From: Exiguobacterium sp. J17977 | GTDB lineage: Bacteria > Bacillota > Bacilli > Exiguobacteriales > Exiguobacteriaceae | Length of the DNA stretch: 64,000 nucleotides | Reading direction: 5' to 3' | Assembly: GCF_018616375.1 (NCBI RefSeq) | Contig: NZ_JAEQBB010000001.1 | Coordinates: forward strand, 62,001-126,000 | In this document: piece after piece, positions 28,721 through 37,618 of the stretch | Position numbering within the stretch: position 1 is the first letter of the stretch | How the letters are laid out: each line of letters begins with the position of its first letter | The notes under the pieces: model-generated | Told to the model about the DNA's origin: nothing | Databases searched by the model: none | What the model saw: only the letters and a program-made list of their open reading frames with translations | Translations under genes and position numbers: made by a program

Positions 28721-29131
28721 ATGAATACTCTTCACGTCAACGTCGTCACCCCGGATGGTGCAGCCTATGAGGGCGAGGCACGGATGGTGATTGCCAAATC
28801 GGTGACCGGTGAACTCGGTATCTTACCGAAACACATCCCGATGGTGACACCACTCGATATCTCAGTTCTCAAACTGCGCCACGAAGATGGTGGACGCACG
28901 CTGATCGCACTCAGCGGCGGTTTCATGGAAGTTCGTCCCGACACGGTGACGATCTTAGCTGAAACAGCCGAAATGGCGGATAAAATCGACTACGACCGTG
29001 CTTCTGCGGCTAAAGTTCGTGCCGAGCGTCGTCTTCAAGACACGAAGCTCTCGGATCTCGAATTCCGTCGTGCCGAGCTCGCGCTCAAAAAAGCGATTAA
29101 CCGCTTGAGCATTCGCGATATCAAAGAATGA
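28721..29131 (+). CDS. atpC: ATP synthase F1 subunit epsilon
   Basis: 136 aa. Beta-sandwich at about 1-88 ([16 protein letters not shown]) and a C-terminal helical pair ([20 protein letters not shown]) that can insert into F1 and inhibit hydrolysis. Last gene of the operon, before a strong terminator. Confidence 0.96.
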   Translation: MNTLHVNVVTPDGAAYEGEARMVIAKSVTGELGILPKHIPMVTPLDISVLKLRHEDGGRTLIALSGGFMEVRPDTVTILAETAEMADKIDYDRASAAKVRAERRLQDTKLSDLEFRRAELALKKAINRLSIRDIKE

Positions 29132-29136
29132 CCAAC

Positions 29137-29169
29137 AGCCTTTCCCGCATTTGCGGGGAAGGCTTTTTC
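29137..29169 (+). terminator. Terminator of the atp operon
   Basis: AGCCTTTCCCGC / GCGGGGAAGGCT twelve-pair stem with one G-T, loop ATTT, then five T. Confidence 0.95.
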
Positions 29170-29308
29170 TGTGACATTAGACCGAATCAATCACGTTCCT
29201 TCATTATATATGGGTCTAAAGCATCAAAAGTTTTACGCCCAAATAGTGGAAGATAGGCGCACCTTATCCGATAATATAGATGGGAACTACGGTAAAGGAG
29301 ACAATGGG

Positions 29309-30505
29309 ATGAAAGTTTATGTTGCGCGCCAACCGATCTTTGATCAAAAACTACGCATCTGTGGCTATGAACTGTTATATCGCCGCAGTGAGAAAAATAT
29401 ATTTGAACACGTCGATGATTCGCTCGCGACCGCTGACGTGATTCATAACGCCTATCTCGTGTTCAACTTTCGTGAGTTGACGGAAGGGACGAGGGCGTTC
29501 ATCAACTTTCCACAAAACTTGATTGAGAGTGAGGTCCCGGCGTTATTGCCGCGGCAGACGCTCGTCGTCGAGGTGCTCGAACACGTCGAACCGACGGAGA
29601 AGGTGCTGGCGGCCCTGCGCTCGTTGCGTCGGAAAGGCTACACGATCGCCCTCGATGACTTCGTGTTCGAAGAGAAATATCGACCGCTCATCGGACTCGC
29701 CGACATCATTAAAATCGACTATCAGGCGACGCCGGTCGACCAACAGAAGCGTTTAATCGACGCGCTCGGGCACCGGGTCGAGTTTTTAGCCGAAAAGATT
29801 GAGACACCGGCCGAGTATGAGATTGCGAAGAAGCTCGGCTATCACATGTTCCAAGGATACTTCTTTAGCCGGCCGACGGTCGTCCACGGCGCCGAGGTCC
29901 ATCCGCTCCGCCATACACTTACAGAAGTGTTGAAAGAGCTCGATCGACCGGAACCAGACTTCCGTCGCATCGCCAGCCAAATCGAACGCAGTGTCGATTT
30001 GTCATATAAGATGCTGCGCTCGGTCAATACGGTGTATCAAAAGGGACGTCACACGATTCAATCGATCGAACAGGCCGTCGCGCGTATCGGGCTCGATGAG
30101 ATGCGGCGTTGGTCGTATTTGATGCTGTTGCGTGAGCTGCAGACGTCCGAATCGAAAGAATTGATTAAACAGAGCGTCATCCGTGGCAAGATGATGGAAC
30201 TGATTGCGGCTGATACGCTGCCACACGTGGCGGCGTTCGACGCGTTCATCACGGGCATCTTTTCGTCGCTCGACGTCATCCTGGATGAGACGATGCAGAC
30301 GCTCGTGTCGGAGCTTCCGGTCGAACCGATCGTCAAGGCGGCTCTCCTCGGGGACGACAACGAATTGCGCGGGTTACTTGAGACCGTTCTCGCCTATGAG
30401 CAATTAACGGTCGACGTCGATGAGACGATGCCAGACTTGTCTCGTTATTATGTCGAGGCTATCCGTTGGAGCCAAACTTATGATGCTGAAGTGAATAATG
30501 TTTGA
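29309..30505 (+). CDS. EAL-HDOD signalling protein (YuxH-like)
   Basis: 398 aa. EAL-like domain at about 1-195 and HDOD domain at about 200-398. Residues corresponding to the c-di-GMP phosphodiesterase site are largely recognisable: YELLYR, VEVLEHVEP, IALDDF, IKID, AEKIET and FQGYFFSRP. The usual glycine after DDF is valine, so activity is uncertain; this family is often degenerate and signals by binding. ATG 29309 follows AAAGGAG; the frame is open from 29171 but overlaps the promoter area. TAAA at 29217 with GCCCAAAT 16 bases on faintly resembles a sigma-D promoter. Confidence 0.85.
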   Translation: MKVYVARQPIFDQKLRICGYELLYRRSEKNIFEHVDDSLATADVIHNAYLVFNFRELTEGTRAFINFPQNLIESEVPALLPRQTLVVEVLEHVEPTEKVLAALRSLRRKGYTIALDDFVFEEKYRPLIGLADIIKIDYQATPVDQQKRLIDALGHRVEFLAEKIETPAEYEIAKKLGYHMFQGYFFSRPTVVHGAEVHPLRHTLTEVLKELDRPEPDFRRIASQIERSVDLSYKMLRSVNTVYQKGRHTIQSIEQAVARIGLDEMRRWSYLMLLRELQTSESKELIKQSVIRGKMMELIAADTLPHVAAFDAFITGIFSSLDVILDETMQTLVSELPVEPIVKAALLGDDNELRGLLETVLAYEQLTVDVDETMPDLSRYYVEAIRWSQTYDAEVNNV

Positions 30506-30512
30506 AATGTTG

Positions 30513-30563
30513 AAGGGACGTCAATTACTGTACTAAGGCCATGCGCCGATTGACGTTCCTTTT
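30513..30563 (+). terminator. Terminator of EAL-HDOD gene
   Basis: AAGGGACGTCAAT / ATTGACGTTCCTT thirteen-pair stem with one G-T and a 23-base loop, ending in a short T-run. Confidence 0.7.
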
Positions 30564-30702
30564 GTATGCGGTTTTTGGAGAGAAAGCGAGTTGATCGGAT
30601 GAACCCATTCAACCACTCACTTGAACGCTAAGTCTTTTTTTCTCTGACGTGACATGCTATGATTAAAAATGGTACGAATTTTTGAAAAGAGGGGAATCGT
30701 CG

Positions 30703-30921
30703 ATGCTGAACACCGTATTATCGCTCGTCATCTACGTCGTAGCGATCTACGTCGCTTGGTGGGCGCTCATGCCGGTCAAATGGGACCGTTTGCTCAATCA
30801 AGTGAGGAGTCCGCAAGCTGCTGTCTTGCGTGTCCTCGTGGCCGTCGTCTTCGGTTCACTGATCGCCCAGTTCTTTTTGGAGTATATCCGATTGGCACAG
30901 GCACTCGCACCATTACAGTAG
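30703..30921 (+). CDS. DUF1146 family membrane protein (YwzB-like)
   Basis: 72 aa, two spans (about 4-22 and 42-64) separated by the polar, basic segment PVKWDRLLNQVRSPQAA. Matches the DUF1146/YwzB family found between the atp operon and murA in Bacillales. AAAAGAGGGGAA precedes ATG 30703. Function unknown. Confidence 0.8.
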   Translation: MLNTVLSLVIYVVAIYVAWWALMPVKWDRLLNQVRSPQAAVLRVLVAVVFGSLIAQFFLEYIRLAQALAPLQ

Positions 30922-31167
30922 GCAGGGAAATGATTACTAAACTGTAATCCTGCTGTAACGTATCGTATATGTTTATCGTGATAGGATAAATTCGTCTGAC
31001 ATGACGATATTTTTCATCAGAATTTTATGGTTGCTTTTATTATTATTTTTCTCTCTGATGAAGCGTCACGTAATACAAACCATCATAGTAATCGACACAA
31101 CCACATCCGGTAACGGATATCGACGTATAAAACAAAAAATCAACGAAGTTGGAGGACAAAGAGAGAT
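30922..31167. other. murA leader region with distant inverted repeat
   Basis: AT-rich 246 bases without a gene. TTCATCAG at 31013-31020 and CTGATGAA at 31055-31062 form an eight-base inverted repeat around a T-rich loop of 34 bases. GATTAC / GTAATC lies just after the DUF1146 gene. No clear -35/-10 pair could be fixed. Confidence 0.4.
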
Positions 31168-32469
31168 ATGAAGGATTTGATTGTAGTCCGTGGAGGACGT
31201 AAATTGTCAGGTACTGTGCGTGTTGAAGGAGCTAAAAACGCCGTACTCAAAACATTGGTTGCCACTCTTTTAGCAGGTGAAGGAAAGTCGGTACTTCAAA
31301 ACGTGCCGCGCCTCGCTGATGTGTACACGATTAACAAAGTGCTTCGTCACCTCGGTGCAGAGGTTGCATTTGACGAAGCGAGCAATGAAGTCACTGTCGA
31401 TGCGTCGGGCACAATCAAAGACGAGGCGCCACTTGAGTACGTCCGTAAGATGCGTGCTTCAATCCTCGTCATGGGTCCTCTTCTCGCTCGCCTTGGGCAC
31501 GCACGAGTTGCGATGCCGGGCGGTTGCTCAATCGGCTCACGTCCGATTGACCTTCACTTAAAAGGGTTCGAAGCAATGGGTGCAAAGACGGTCATCGGCA
31601 ACGGTTTCGTTGAAGCTTCGGTTGACGGTCGCTTGAAAGGTGCGAAAATCTACTTGGACTTCCCATCTGTCGGCGCGACAGAGAACATCATGATGGCTGC
31701 TGTCCTTGCGGAAGGCACGACGATCATCGAGAACGTCGCCAAAGAGCCTGAAATTGTTGACCTTGCCAATTTCTTGAACGGTATGGGCGCACACGTGCGC
31801 GGTGCCGGTACAGAAACGATTCGCATCGAAGGTGTCGATAAGCTTCACGGCGCTGAGCATTCAATCATTCCTGACCGCATTGAAGCAGGTACGTTCCTCG
31901 TCGCTGGAGCCATCACAGGCGGCGACATCGAAGTCATCGGTGCTGAGCGCGAGCACCTTCGTCCGCTCATCTCGAAGATGGAAGAAATGGGCGTCAAGTT
32001 CGAGGATACAGCAGAAGGCATGCGTGTCATGGCACCGGATGAGTTGAAGCCGGTCGACGTGAAGACAATGCCACACCCTGGTTTCCCGACTGACATCCAA
32101 GCTCAAATGATGGCACTCGTCTTGAAAGCTGGCGGTACATCGGTCATCACAGAAACAGTGTTTGAGAATCGCTTCATGCACGTGGAAGAGTTCCGCCGCA
32201 TGAACGCAGACATTAAAATCGAAGGCCGTTCGGCCATCATCAAAGGTGGCGTTCGCCTCCAAGGTGCTGAAGTCGTCTCGACTGACCTTCGTGCTGGTGC
32301 TGCCCTTGTCCTCGCTGGACTCATCGCGGACGAAGAGACACGCGTTGGTGATCTCTACCACATCGACCGTGGGTACGTCGACTTCCACAAGAAATTGCAA
32401 GCTCTCGGTGCTGACATCGAGCGCATCCAAGGGAACGTCGAAGTTGCCGAAGAAATGGTTAAGAACTAA
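31168..32469 (+). CDS. murA: UDP-N-acetylglucosamine 1-carboxyvinyltransferase
   Basis: First committed step of peptidoglycan synthesis: adds enolpyruvate from PEP to UDP-GlcNAc. 433 aa. The N-terminal GAKNAVLK and the loop [17 protein letters not shown] are diagnostic; the catalytic and fosfomycin-binding Cys120 is present, so no intrinsic Asp-type resistance. By position after atp it is the murAA copy of Bacillales. GTTGGAGGA precedes ATG. Confidence 0.98.
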   Translation: MKDLIVVRGGRKLSGTVRVEGAKNAVLKTLVATLLAGEGKSVLQNVPRLADVYTINKVLRHLGAEVAFDEASNEVTVDASGTIKDEAPLEYVRKMRASILVMGPLLARLGHARVAMPGGCSIGSRPIDLHLKGFEAMGAKTVIGNGFVEASVDGRLKGAKIYLDFPSVGATENIMMAAVLAEGTTIIENVAKEPEIVDLANFLNGMGAHVRGAGTETIRIEGVDKLHGAEHSIIPDRIEAGTFLVAGAITGGDIEVIGAEREHLRPLISKMEEMGVKFEDTAEGMRVMAPDELKPVDVKTMPHPGFPTDIQAQMMALVLKAGGTSVITETVFENRFMHVEEFRRMNADIKIEGRSAIIKGGVRLQGAEVVSTDLRAGAALVLAGLIADEETRVGDLYHIDRGYVDFHKKLQALGADIERIQGNVEVAEEMVKN

Positions 32470-32484
32470 TCAATAGACTCATAG

Positions 32485-32513
32485 GAGCGAGGAGAGACTC
32501 TTCTCGCTCTTTT
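32485..32513 (+). terminator. Terminator of murA
   Basis: GAGCGAGGAG / CTTCTCGCTC ten-pair stem with one G-T, loop AGACT, then four T. Confidence 0.85.
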
Positions 32514-32546
32514 CAATGAAGTAATGAACGGAGGAACCTACACACC

Positions 32547-33533
32547 ATGTTTTCAAAAGATATCGGGATTGATTTAGGAACAGCAAACGTCGTCATCCAC
32601 GTCAAAGGTCGAGGCATCGTCCTCGATGAGCCATCGGTCGTTGCCATCAAGCGTTCGACAGGGAAAGTACTCGCTGTCGGGACGGAAGCTTACGAAATGG
32701 TTGGACGTACACCAGGTGACATCGTCGCCATCCGTCCACTCCGTGACGGCGTTATCGCCGACTTCGCGACAACTGAAGAGATGCTTCGTCACTTTGTCGA
32801 GAAGATTCAGGTCCGCGGTTTCTTTGGCGGCATCCGCATGCTCATCTGTACGCCGGCGAACGTGACGCCGGTCGAAGCGAAAGCCATCCGTGAAGCGGCC
32901 GAGAAGGCCGGCGCAAAAGAGGTCTTCCTCGCCGTAGAACCGAAAGCAGCAGCCGTCGGTTCGGGCATGGACATCTGGAAGCCGGTCGGTCATATGATCG
33001 TCGATATCGGTGGCGGAACGACAGACGTTGCCATCCTCTCGATGGGTGACATCGTCTGCGGCGAAACGATTAAAATCGCCGGAGACCGTTTCGACACGGA
33101 CATCCTCCGCGCCATCAAAGACAAGCATAAGCTTGTCATCGGTGAGCGGACAGCCGAACAAATCAAGAAAGAGATTGCGACGGTCTTCCCAGGCGGTCGT
33201 AACGAGACGATGGATATCCGAGGTCGTGACATGGTGCGTGGGCTTCCACGTACGGTAACCATCACATCGGAAGAACTCCGTGAAGCGATGGCCGAATCGG
33301 CGAATGAGATCGTCGAAGCGACGAAGCGCGTCCTTGAACAGACGCCTCCGGAACTTGCGGCCGATATTATCGACCGCGGCATCATCATGACAGGTGGCGG
33401 CTCGCTCCTCCACGGCATCGATCAGCTCGTCGCCGAGCGTGTCGGTTTGCCGGTCATGATCGCCGAAGAGCCGACGCTCAGCGTCGCGCACGGCACGGGC
33501 ATCATGCTCGAGCACCTGGATCGTTTGAAGTAA
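32547..33533 (+). CDS. mbl: MreB-like cell-shape actin (Mbl type)
   Basis: 328 aa actin-fold protein that guides lateral wall synthesis. Phosphate loops DLGTANVVIHVKG and DIGGGTTDVAILS, adenosine motif TGGGSLLHGI. Called mbl rather than mreB because B. subtilis mbl also lies directly before flhO-flhP in this neighbourhood; paralogue assignment by sequence alone is less certain. GGAGGAACC precedes ATG 32547. Confidence 0.9.
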   Translation: MFSKDIGIDLGTANVVIHVKGRGIVLDEPSVVAIKRSTGKVLAVGTEAYEMVGRTPGDIVAIRPLRDGVIADFATTEEMLRHFVEKIQVRGFFGGIRMLICTPANVTPVEAKAIREAAEKAGAKEVFLAVEPKAAAVGSGMDIWKPVGHMIVDIGGGTTDVAILSMGDIVCGETIKIAGDRFDTDILRAIKDKHKLVIGERTAEQIKKEIATVFPGGRNETMDIRGRDMVRGLPRTVTITSEELREAMAESANEIVEATKRVLEQTPPELAADIIDRGIIMTGGGSLLHGIDQLVAERVGLPVMIAEEPTLSVAHGTGIMLEHLDRLK

Positions 33534-33544
33534 TCTCCTCCACA

Positions 33545-33576
33545 GGTACGACGTCTACATGCGTCGTGCCTTTTTT
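33545..33576 (+). terminator. Terminator of mbl
   Basis: GGTACGACG / CGTCGTGCC nine-pair stem, then six T. Confidence 0.9.
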
Positions 33577-33634
33577 GCGTTCAGGACTGTCCGAATTCCC
33601 TGGAAATGGATAGACTAAAGAGGGAGGAATGCAG

Positions 33635-34069
33635 ATGAATCCATTGATTGAGCGATTGACTGCGAAAGGGGTCGTGGTCACAGAGTTTGAAGGCCGTGGC
33701 CAAGAAGCGCGTCAGACGTGGGGGGCGCACTTCATCCGACCGAAACAGCGGACACGACGTTCCCCTTACCTGTGGGAAGACATCGTGACAGGGACTGATG
33801 GCTGTCTCGTCGGCACAGTTGCTGACCATGCGTTCGAACGGGCCGGGAAGTGGAAAGCGATCCTCTTTTTTCAACACTCGGACGATGTGCTCGAGCTCGA
33901 CTTGACGCAAGCAAAACCACTCACTAAGAGAGACTTGATTGTTGAGACCATGGACTATGCGGATGTCTATATCGTCGACCCAACTTACACGTGGACGTAT
34001 GTCATTCCGCACGAAGCAGACTGGGGACCATACTTTCTCTCCAAATTTGGGACTAAAGGGGATCATTAA
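33635..34069 (+). CDS. DUF4275-like protein
   Basis: 144 aa soluble protein of unknown function. The pattern WGAHF near residue 28 and the C-terminal DVYIVDPTYTWTYVIPHEADWGPYF resemble the DUF4275 family of Bacillales. ATG 33635 has AGGGAGGA at proper spacing; ATG 33629 touches it. The stop is adjacent to the SDR gene, so the two are co-transcribed. Confidence 0.7.
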   Translation: MNPLIERLTAKGVVVTEFEGRGQEARQTWGAHFIRPKQRTRRSPYLWEDIVTGTDGCLVGTVADHAFERAGKWKAILFFQHSDDVLELDLTQAKPLTKRDLIVETMDYADVYIVDPTYTWTYVIPHEADWGPYFLSKFGTKGDH

Positions 34070-34831
34070 ATGGCACGACCACTCACACTCATTACCGGCG
34101 TCAGCCGGACACAAGGCATCGGGGCGGCCGTCGCGCGAAAACTCGCTACGTCAGGCTATGACTTGTATATCACGCACTGGAGCCCGTTTGACGGCACGGA
34201 AGGTGTCGGGGCGGAACCGGAATTCATCGACGGCTTCGTCGACGAATTACGGACATCAGGAGCCCGTGTGGCCCATGAGGCGTACGATTTGTCGTCTGGA
34301 GACGTAGAGGGGCTGCTCAACCGCGTCGAAGCGGCGCTCGGTACGCCGAGCCGTCTGATTAACAATGCGACGTATGAGCGGCACGTGAGCGTCGATACGT
34401 TCACGACCGAGACACTCCGCCGGCATTATCTCGTCAATAACGAAGGGACGCTTGGTCTGACGTTTGCCTTCATCGAGCGATACAAACGAGCGGGGCATAC
34501 GGACGGACGAATTTTATTCATGGTATCTGGCGGTGCGGATGCATCCAACTTGGCTTATATCGCCTCAAAAGGTATGCTGATTGCCATCACGCCGGCACTC
34601 GCCAACGGGGCCGGGCAGTACGGGATTTCTGTGAACGCGCTCGACCCGGGCCCGACCGATTCGGGTTGGATTGATGACGCGCTTCGCGAACAGCTCGAGC
34701 CGCTGTTCCCGCATGGGCGCGTCGGCACGCCTGAGGACACGGCCCGCTATATCGCCTTCCTCATGGGGCCGGACGGGGCATGGGTCAACGGCCAACATCT
34801 TCATGTCGACGGTGGCTTCGTCGGACGCTGA
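34070..34831 (+). CDS. Short-chain dehydrogenase/reductase
   Basis: 253 aa. NAD(P)-binding loop TGVSRTQGIGAAV, NNAT (NAG-type) motif INNATYE, catalytic serine near FMVSGG, YIASKG active site (Tyr-x-x-x-Lys) and the C-terminal GTPEDTARYIAFLMGPDGAWVNGQ of FabG-like SDRs. Extended loop after strand 2 (HWSPFDGTEGVGAEPE). Substrate unknown. It forms a pair with the DUF4275-like gene. Confidence 0.88.
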   Translation: MARPLTLITGVSRTQGIGAAVARKLATSGYDLYITHWSPFDGTEGVGAEPEFIDGFVDELRTSGARVAHEAYDLSSGDVEGLLNRVEAALGTPSRLINNATYERHVSVDTFTTETLRRHYLVNNEGTLGLTFAFIERYKRAGHTDGRILFMVSGGADASNLAYIASKGMLIAITPALANGAGQYGISVNALDPGPTDSGWIDDALREQLEPLFPHGRVGTPEDTARYIAFLMGPDGAWVNGQHLHVDGGFVGR

Positions 34832-34867
34832 AAAGAGCTTCTCCCTTGAATTGGGAGAAGCTCTTTT
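34831..34867. terminator. Bidirectional terminator
   Basis: AAAAGAGCTTCTCCC / GGGAGAAGCTCTTTT perfect fifteen-pair stem between convergent genes. Confidence 0.95.
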
Positions 34868-35646
34868 CAATGCCATGTATAGTCTTTGTCGACAAAGAGT
34901 CGAGTGGACAATTCCGTTTGCGGGAACGGCTTTTCTTTTGCATCTAACCAGTCATGGTAATCGCAAAGACAGGCGTCATCCAAATGGAGCGAGTAGCCGT
35001 TGTTAATCGTCTGAACCGTGATGCTCAAATCATACTCGGCGAGCGTCTTTTTCAACCGATAGATGAGGTTATAGACGTTATGGAGCGCCCGCTGCGGCTC
35101 GTCGATATCTGGATAAAGCGTCTCGGCAATGAGCCATTTGTTGACGACTTTATCGCGGTGGAAAATCAAGTAGGCGAACAGTTCCTCGGTTTTTTGCGTC
35201 GGCCATTTGACGAGGTCGCCGTCTTGTGTCTTGACTGAGAAGTGGTCAAGACATTGAATCGTACACGTCCGGTGATGATCGGTCGATAGTGTCTCCGCGT
35301 ATCGCTTCGAGACGCGCGGGATCAGGTCGTGAATCATCTGTTCGGTGATTGGTTTAAGCAGGTAGTGTGTCGCTTGTAAGTTGAACGCTTCGACCGCATA
35401 TTGGCTGTGTGCCGTCGTAAAGACGACTTGCGTTGTTTCGGGTAAACGTTTGGCGAAATCAAGGCCGCTCATCTGTGGCATCTCGATATCGAGAAACACG
35501 AGGTCGACTTCCTGGTTTGCTAAAAAATCAAGCGCTTGGAACGGATCGTGGAACGAGCCCATCCATTTTAAGTTCGGTTCGGCTTGGATGAGGCGTTCCA
35601 TCATCCTCAAAATATGGTGTTCATCTTCAATCAAAATCGTGCGCAT
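34867..35646 (-). CDS. Response regulator with SARP-like winged-helix output
   Basis: 259 aa. Receiver at about 1-118 with EDE near residue 7, phospho-acceptor in LVFLDIEMPQMSG and YLLKPI. The output half is a winged helix followed by a helical stretch (ALHNVYNLIYRLKKTLAEY, TINNGYSLHL), as in the SAPR/BTAD-like regulators rather than the LytTR domain normally paired with LytS-type kinases. Its start lies inside the kinase 3' end, a 20-bp overlap, so it is translationally coupled. Confidence 0.85.
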   Translation of the reverse strand: MRTILIEDEHHILRMMERLIQAEPNLKWMGSFHDPFQALDFLANQEVDLVFLDIEMPQMSGLDFAKRLPETTQVVFTTAHSQYAVEAFNLQATHYLLKPITEQMIHDLIPRVSKRYAETLSTDHHRTCTIQCLDHFSVKTQDGDLVKWPTQKTEELFAYLIFHRDKVVNKWLIAETLYPDIDEPQRALHNVYNLIYRLKKTLAEYDLSITVQTINNGYSLHLDDACLCDYHDWLDAKEKPFPQTELSTRLFVDKDYTWH

Positions 35647-37438
35647 GTTGCGAATTCATCCTTTCTCGTTTTGGAAGTCGAATATGCACATGCGTACCGA
35701 CCCCAGGCTCAGAATTTAATTTAAACGTGGCACCTGGCAAGAAACCGATCCGATTTCTGACATTCGGGATACCGATTCCATTTGATTGTTTCAAATGCGG
35801 CGTTGGATCGAAACCGATGCCGTTGTCGGCAATCCGGATATCGATTGAATCGTCCGATGCCTGGACCGATAACATGAGCCGTTTCACACCTTCTTGTTTC
35901 ATCAACCCGTGTTGAACCGCGTTCTCGACGAGCGGTTGCAATAAGAGCGGTGGGATTGAAGCGTTGAGCACAGATTCATCGATATCCTTCGTGATGGTGA
36001 AGGCGTCATTGAAACGAGTTTGCTCGATCATTAGGTACGAATCGATGACCTCAAGTTCTTGACCAAGTGAAATGTCATTCTCAGTGCGGCCGTTCTCAAA
36101 GATGAAGCGGACGTATGTGCTCAAGTGACTGAGTAACCGTGCTGCCTCGGTCGGTGCCGTATAGCAGAGCGCGATGACGTTCCCAAACGTGTTGTATAGG
36201 AAGTGTGGTTTGATTTGGGCGTTGAAAAATGAGATTTCACTTTGATTGGCGAATGTTTGAACTTCACGCTTTTGTCGCTTATCGGTCGATAAGTGTATCG
36301 GAAGTAACGTGAACATGAGCAAGAAATAAATGAGTGACATGACACTCGTATACAGTTCCTGATTCGGGTGATCAATCAAGGCGTTCAACAACTGCCCGAT
36401 GTACCCGATAATGAGTGCCACCGTGAAAACTAAAAATTCAAACGGATAGCCGTTATCTTTCCGCTCGAACAACCAGTTGATATTCAGACCGGTCCAAAAG
36501 AACGTGATGAACAGCACGTAAAGCCATGCAAACTGGTCAAACGTGGTATGTGCATTGTAAGGTAGCACCAAGGCAATCAGGCTAAGTGCATAAAACGGAT
36601 ACGCCACGTACGTCAAAAAGCGACGGAATGGGACGCGTTCGAGCTTGAGCGCAAAGTTAATGAGCATGGCAATGCTTAAGAGCGCTGTAATCAAATTCAA
36701 TTTATGGGCAAAGACATAAGTCATCAGTGGGATAAGTTCGAAGACAATCATTTGATCGCTCGTCAACAGTGAAATACTGACAAGGAAAAAGAAAGCGGCT
36801 CCATACAAATAAAGCGCTTCTTTGCGATGAAATAGCCAAACGATCGCATAGAACGAGAAAATAAGTAGCGAGATGAGGACGATGACAAACTCATAACTGA
36901 AATATTTATTATGGTACGTCATCATATTGCTCGTCGGTCCGATGAGCAAACTGTCGGAAACGCCAGTTGCGAGCTCCTCCGTCTCGGCTGTTTGAATCGT
37001 CAAACGAAACGTCGGGGTATGCGTATCCAGGAGAACGAGGTAAGCATGCCGAGGGTCTTCAACTGTCGATGCGTAGACGGGCGAGACGTTTTTTCCATCA
37101 ATGAGGAGATTGACATGTGGGTGGTTACGCGGGACGCGTAGTGCATATTGTCCCGGAGGTAGGCTAATGTCAGCCTCATAGGTCGCCGTTTTGTGTGGCG
37201 TCATATGCGGAACGCTTCGATAGGATTCACGGTCTACTTGATCGAGAAAGCTCGATTGGAAGCGCCATGTCCCATCCAGACGCATGATGTGTTCGGTCAC
37301 GCGGGAATCGGTCAAATCGGCCGTTCCTTGTGTGACGGTGACTGCGTCGTCGATGGTTTGTCCTCGTGTCAAGGCGAGCCCGCCTGCGAGTGCAAAGACA
37401 ATCATCAATACGACCAGCCCAATCGATTTAGGGGTCAT
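35627..37438 (-). CDS. LytS-like sensor histidine kinase with 7TM-type sensor
   Basis: 603 aa. One N-terminal span, an extracytoplasmic beta-rich domain at about 30-180 of the 7TMR-DISM type (LDGTWRFQ, YEADISLPPGQYALRVPRN), then seven spans at about 185-390, and a cytoplasmic His_kinase domain with phospho-acceptor FFNAQIKPHFLYNTFG and ATP site VENAVQHGLM, DNGIGFD, GIGIPNVRNR. ATG 37438 is preferred, as GAAGGGA is spaced correctly; ATG 37444 is two bases from it. Ligand unknown; carbohydrate-like domains of this type often sense small solutes. Confidence 0.87.
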   Translation of the reverse strand: MTPKSIGLVVLMIVFALAGGLALTRGQTIDDAVTVTQGTADLTDSRVTEHIMRLDGTWRFQSSFLDQVDRESYRSVPHMTPHKTATYEADISLPPGQYALRVPRNHPHVNLLIDGKNVSPVYASTVEDPRHAYLVLLDTHTPTFRLTIQTAETEELATGVSDSLLIGPTSNMMTYHNKYFSYEFVIVLISLLIFSFYAIVWLFHRKEALYLYGAAFFFLVSISLLTSDQMIVFELIPLMTYVFAHKLNLITALLSIAMLINFALKLERVPFRRFLTYVAYPFYALSLIALVLPYNAHTTFDQFAWLYVLFITFFWTGLNINWLFERKDNGYPFEFLVFTVALIIGYIGQLLNALIDHPNQELYTSVMSLIYFLLMFTLLPIHLSTDKRQKREVQTFANQSEISFFNAQIKPHFLYNTFGNVIALCYTAPTEAARLLSHLSTYVRFIFENGRTENDISLGQELEVIDSYLMIEQTRFNDAFTITKDIDESVLNASIPPLLLQPLVENAVQHGLMKQEGVKRLMLSVQASDDSIDIRIADNGIGFDPTPHLKQSNGIGIPNVRNRIGFLPGATFKLNSEPGVGTHVHIRLPKRERMNSQHAHDFD

Positions 37439-37618
37439 CTGCATATTCCCTTCGTGATTTGTGAGTTTCTTGTGAGAAACGGACGATATACTGACACTAG
37501 TCGTTCACTTTTAGAAGTGACCAATGTTTTCTTATCGTACACGAAACTGACTTTTTTGAATAGCCGAACATACTGAAATGACAATCTGATTACTCACCAA
37601 TATGAAAGAAGGCAACAT

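Noticed and set aside
32574-33515. 313-residue minus-strand frame opposite mbl
   Set aside because: Shadow frame; no ribosome site and composition unlike real proteins of this genome.
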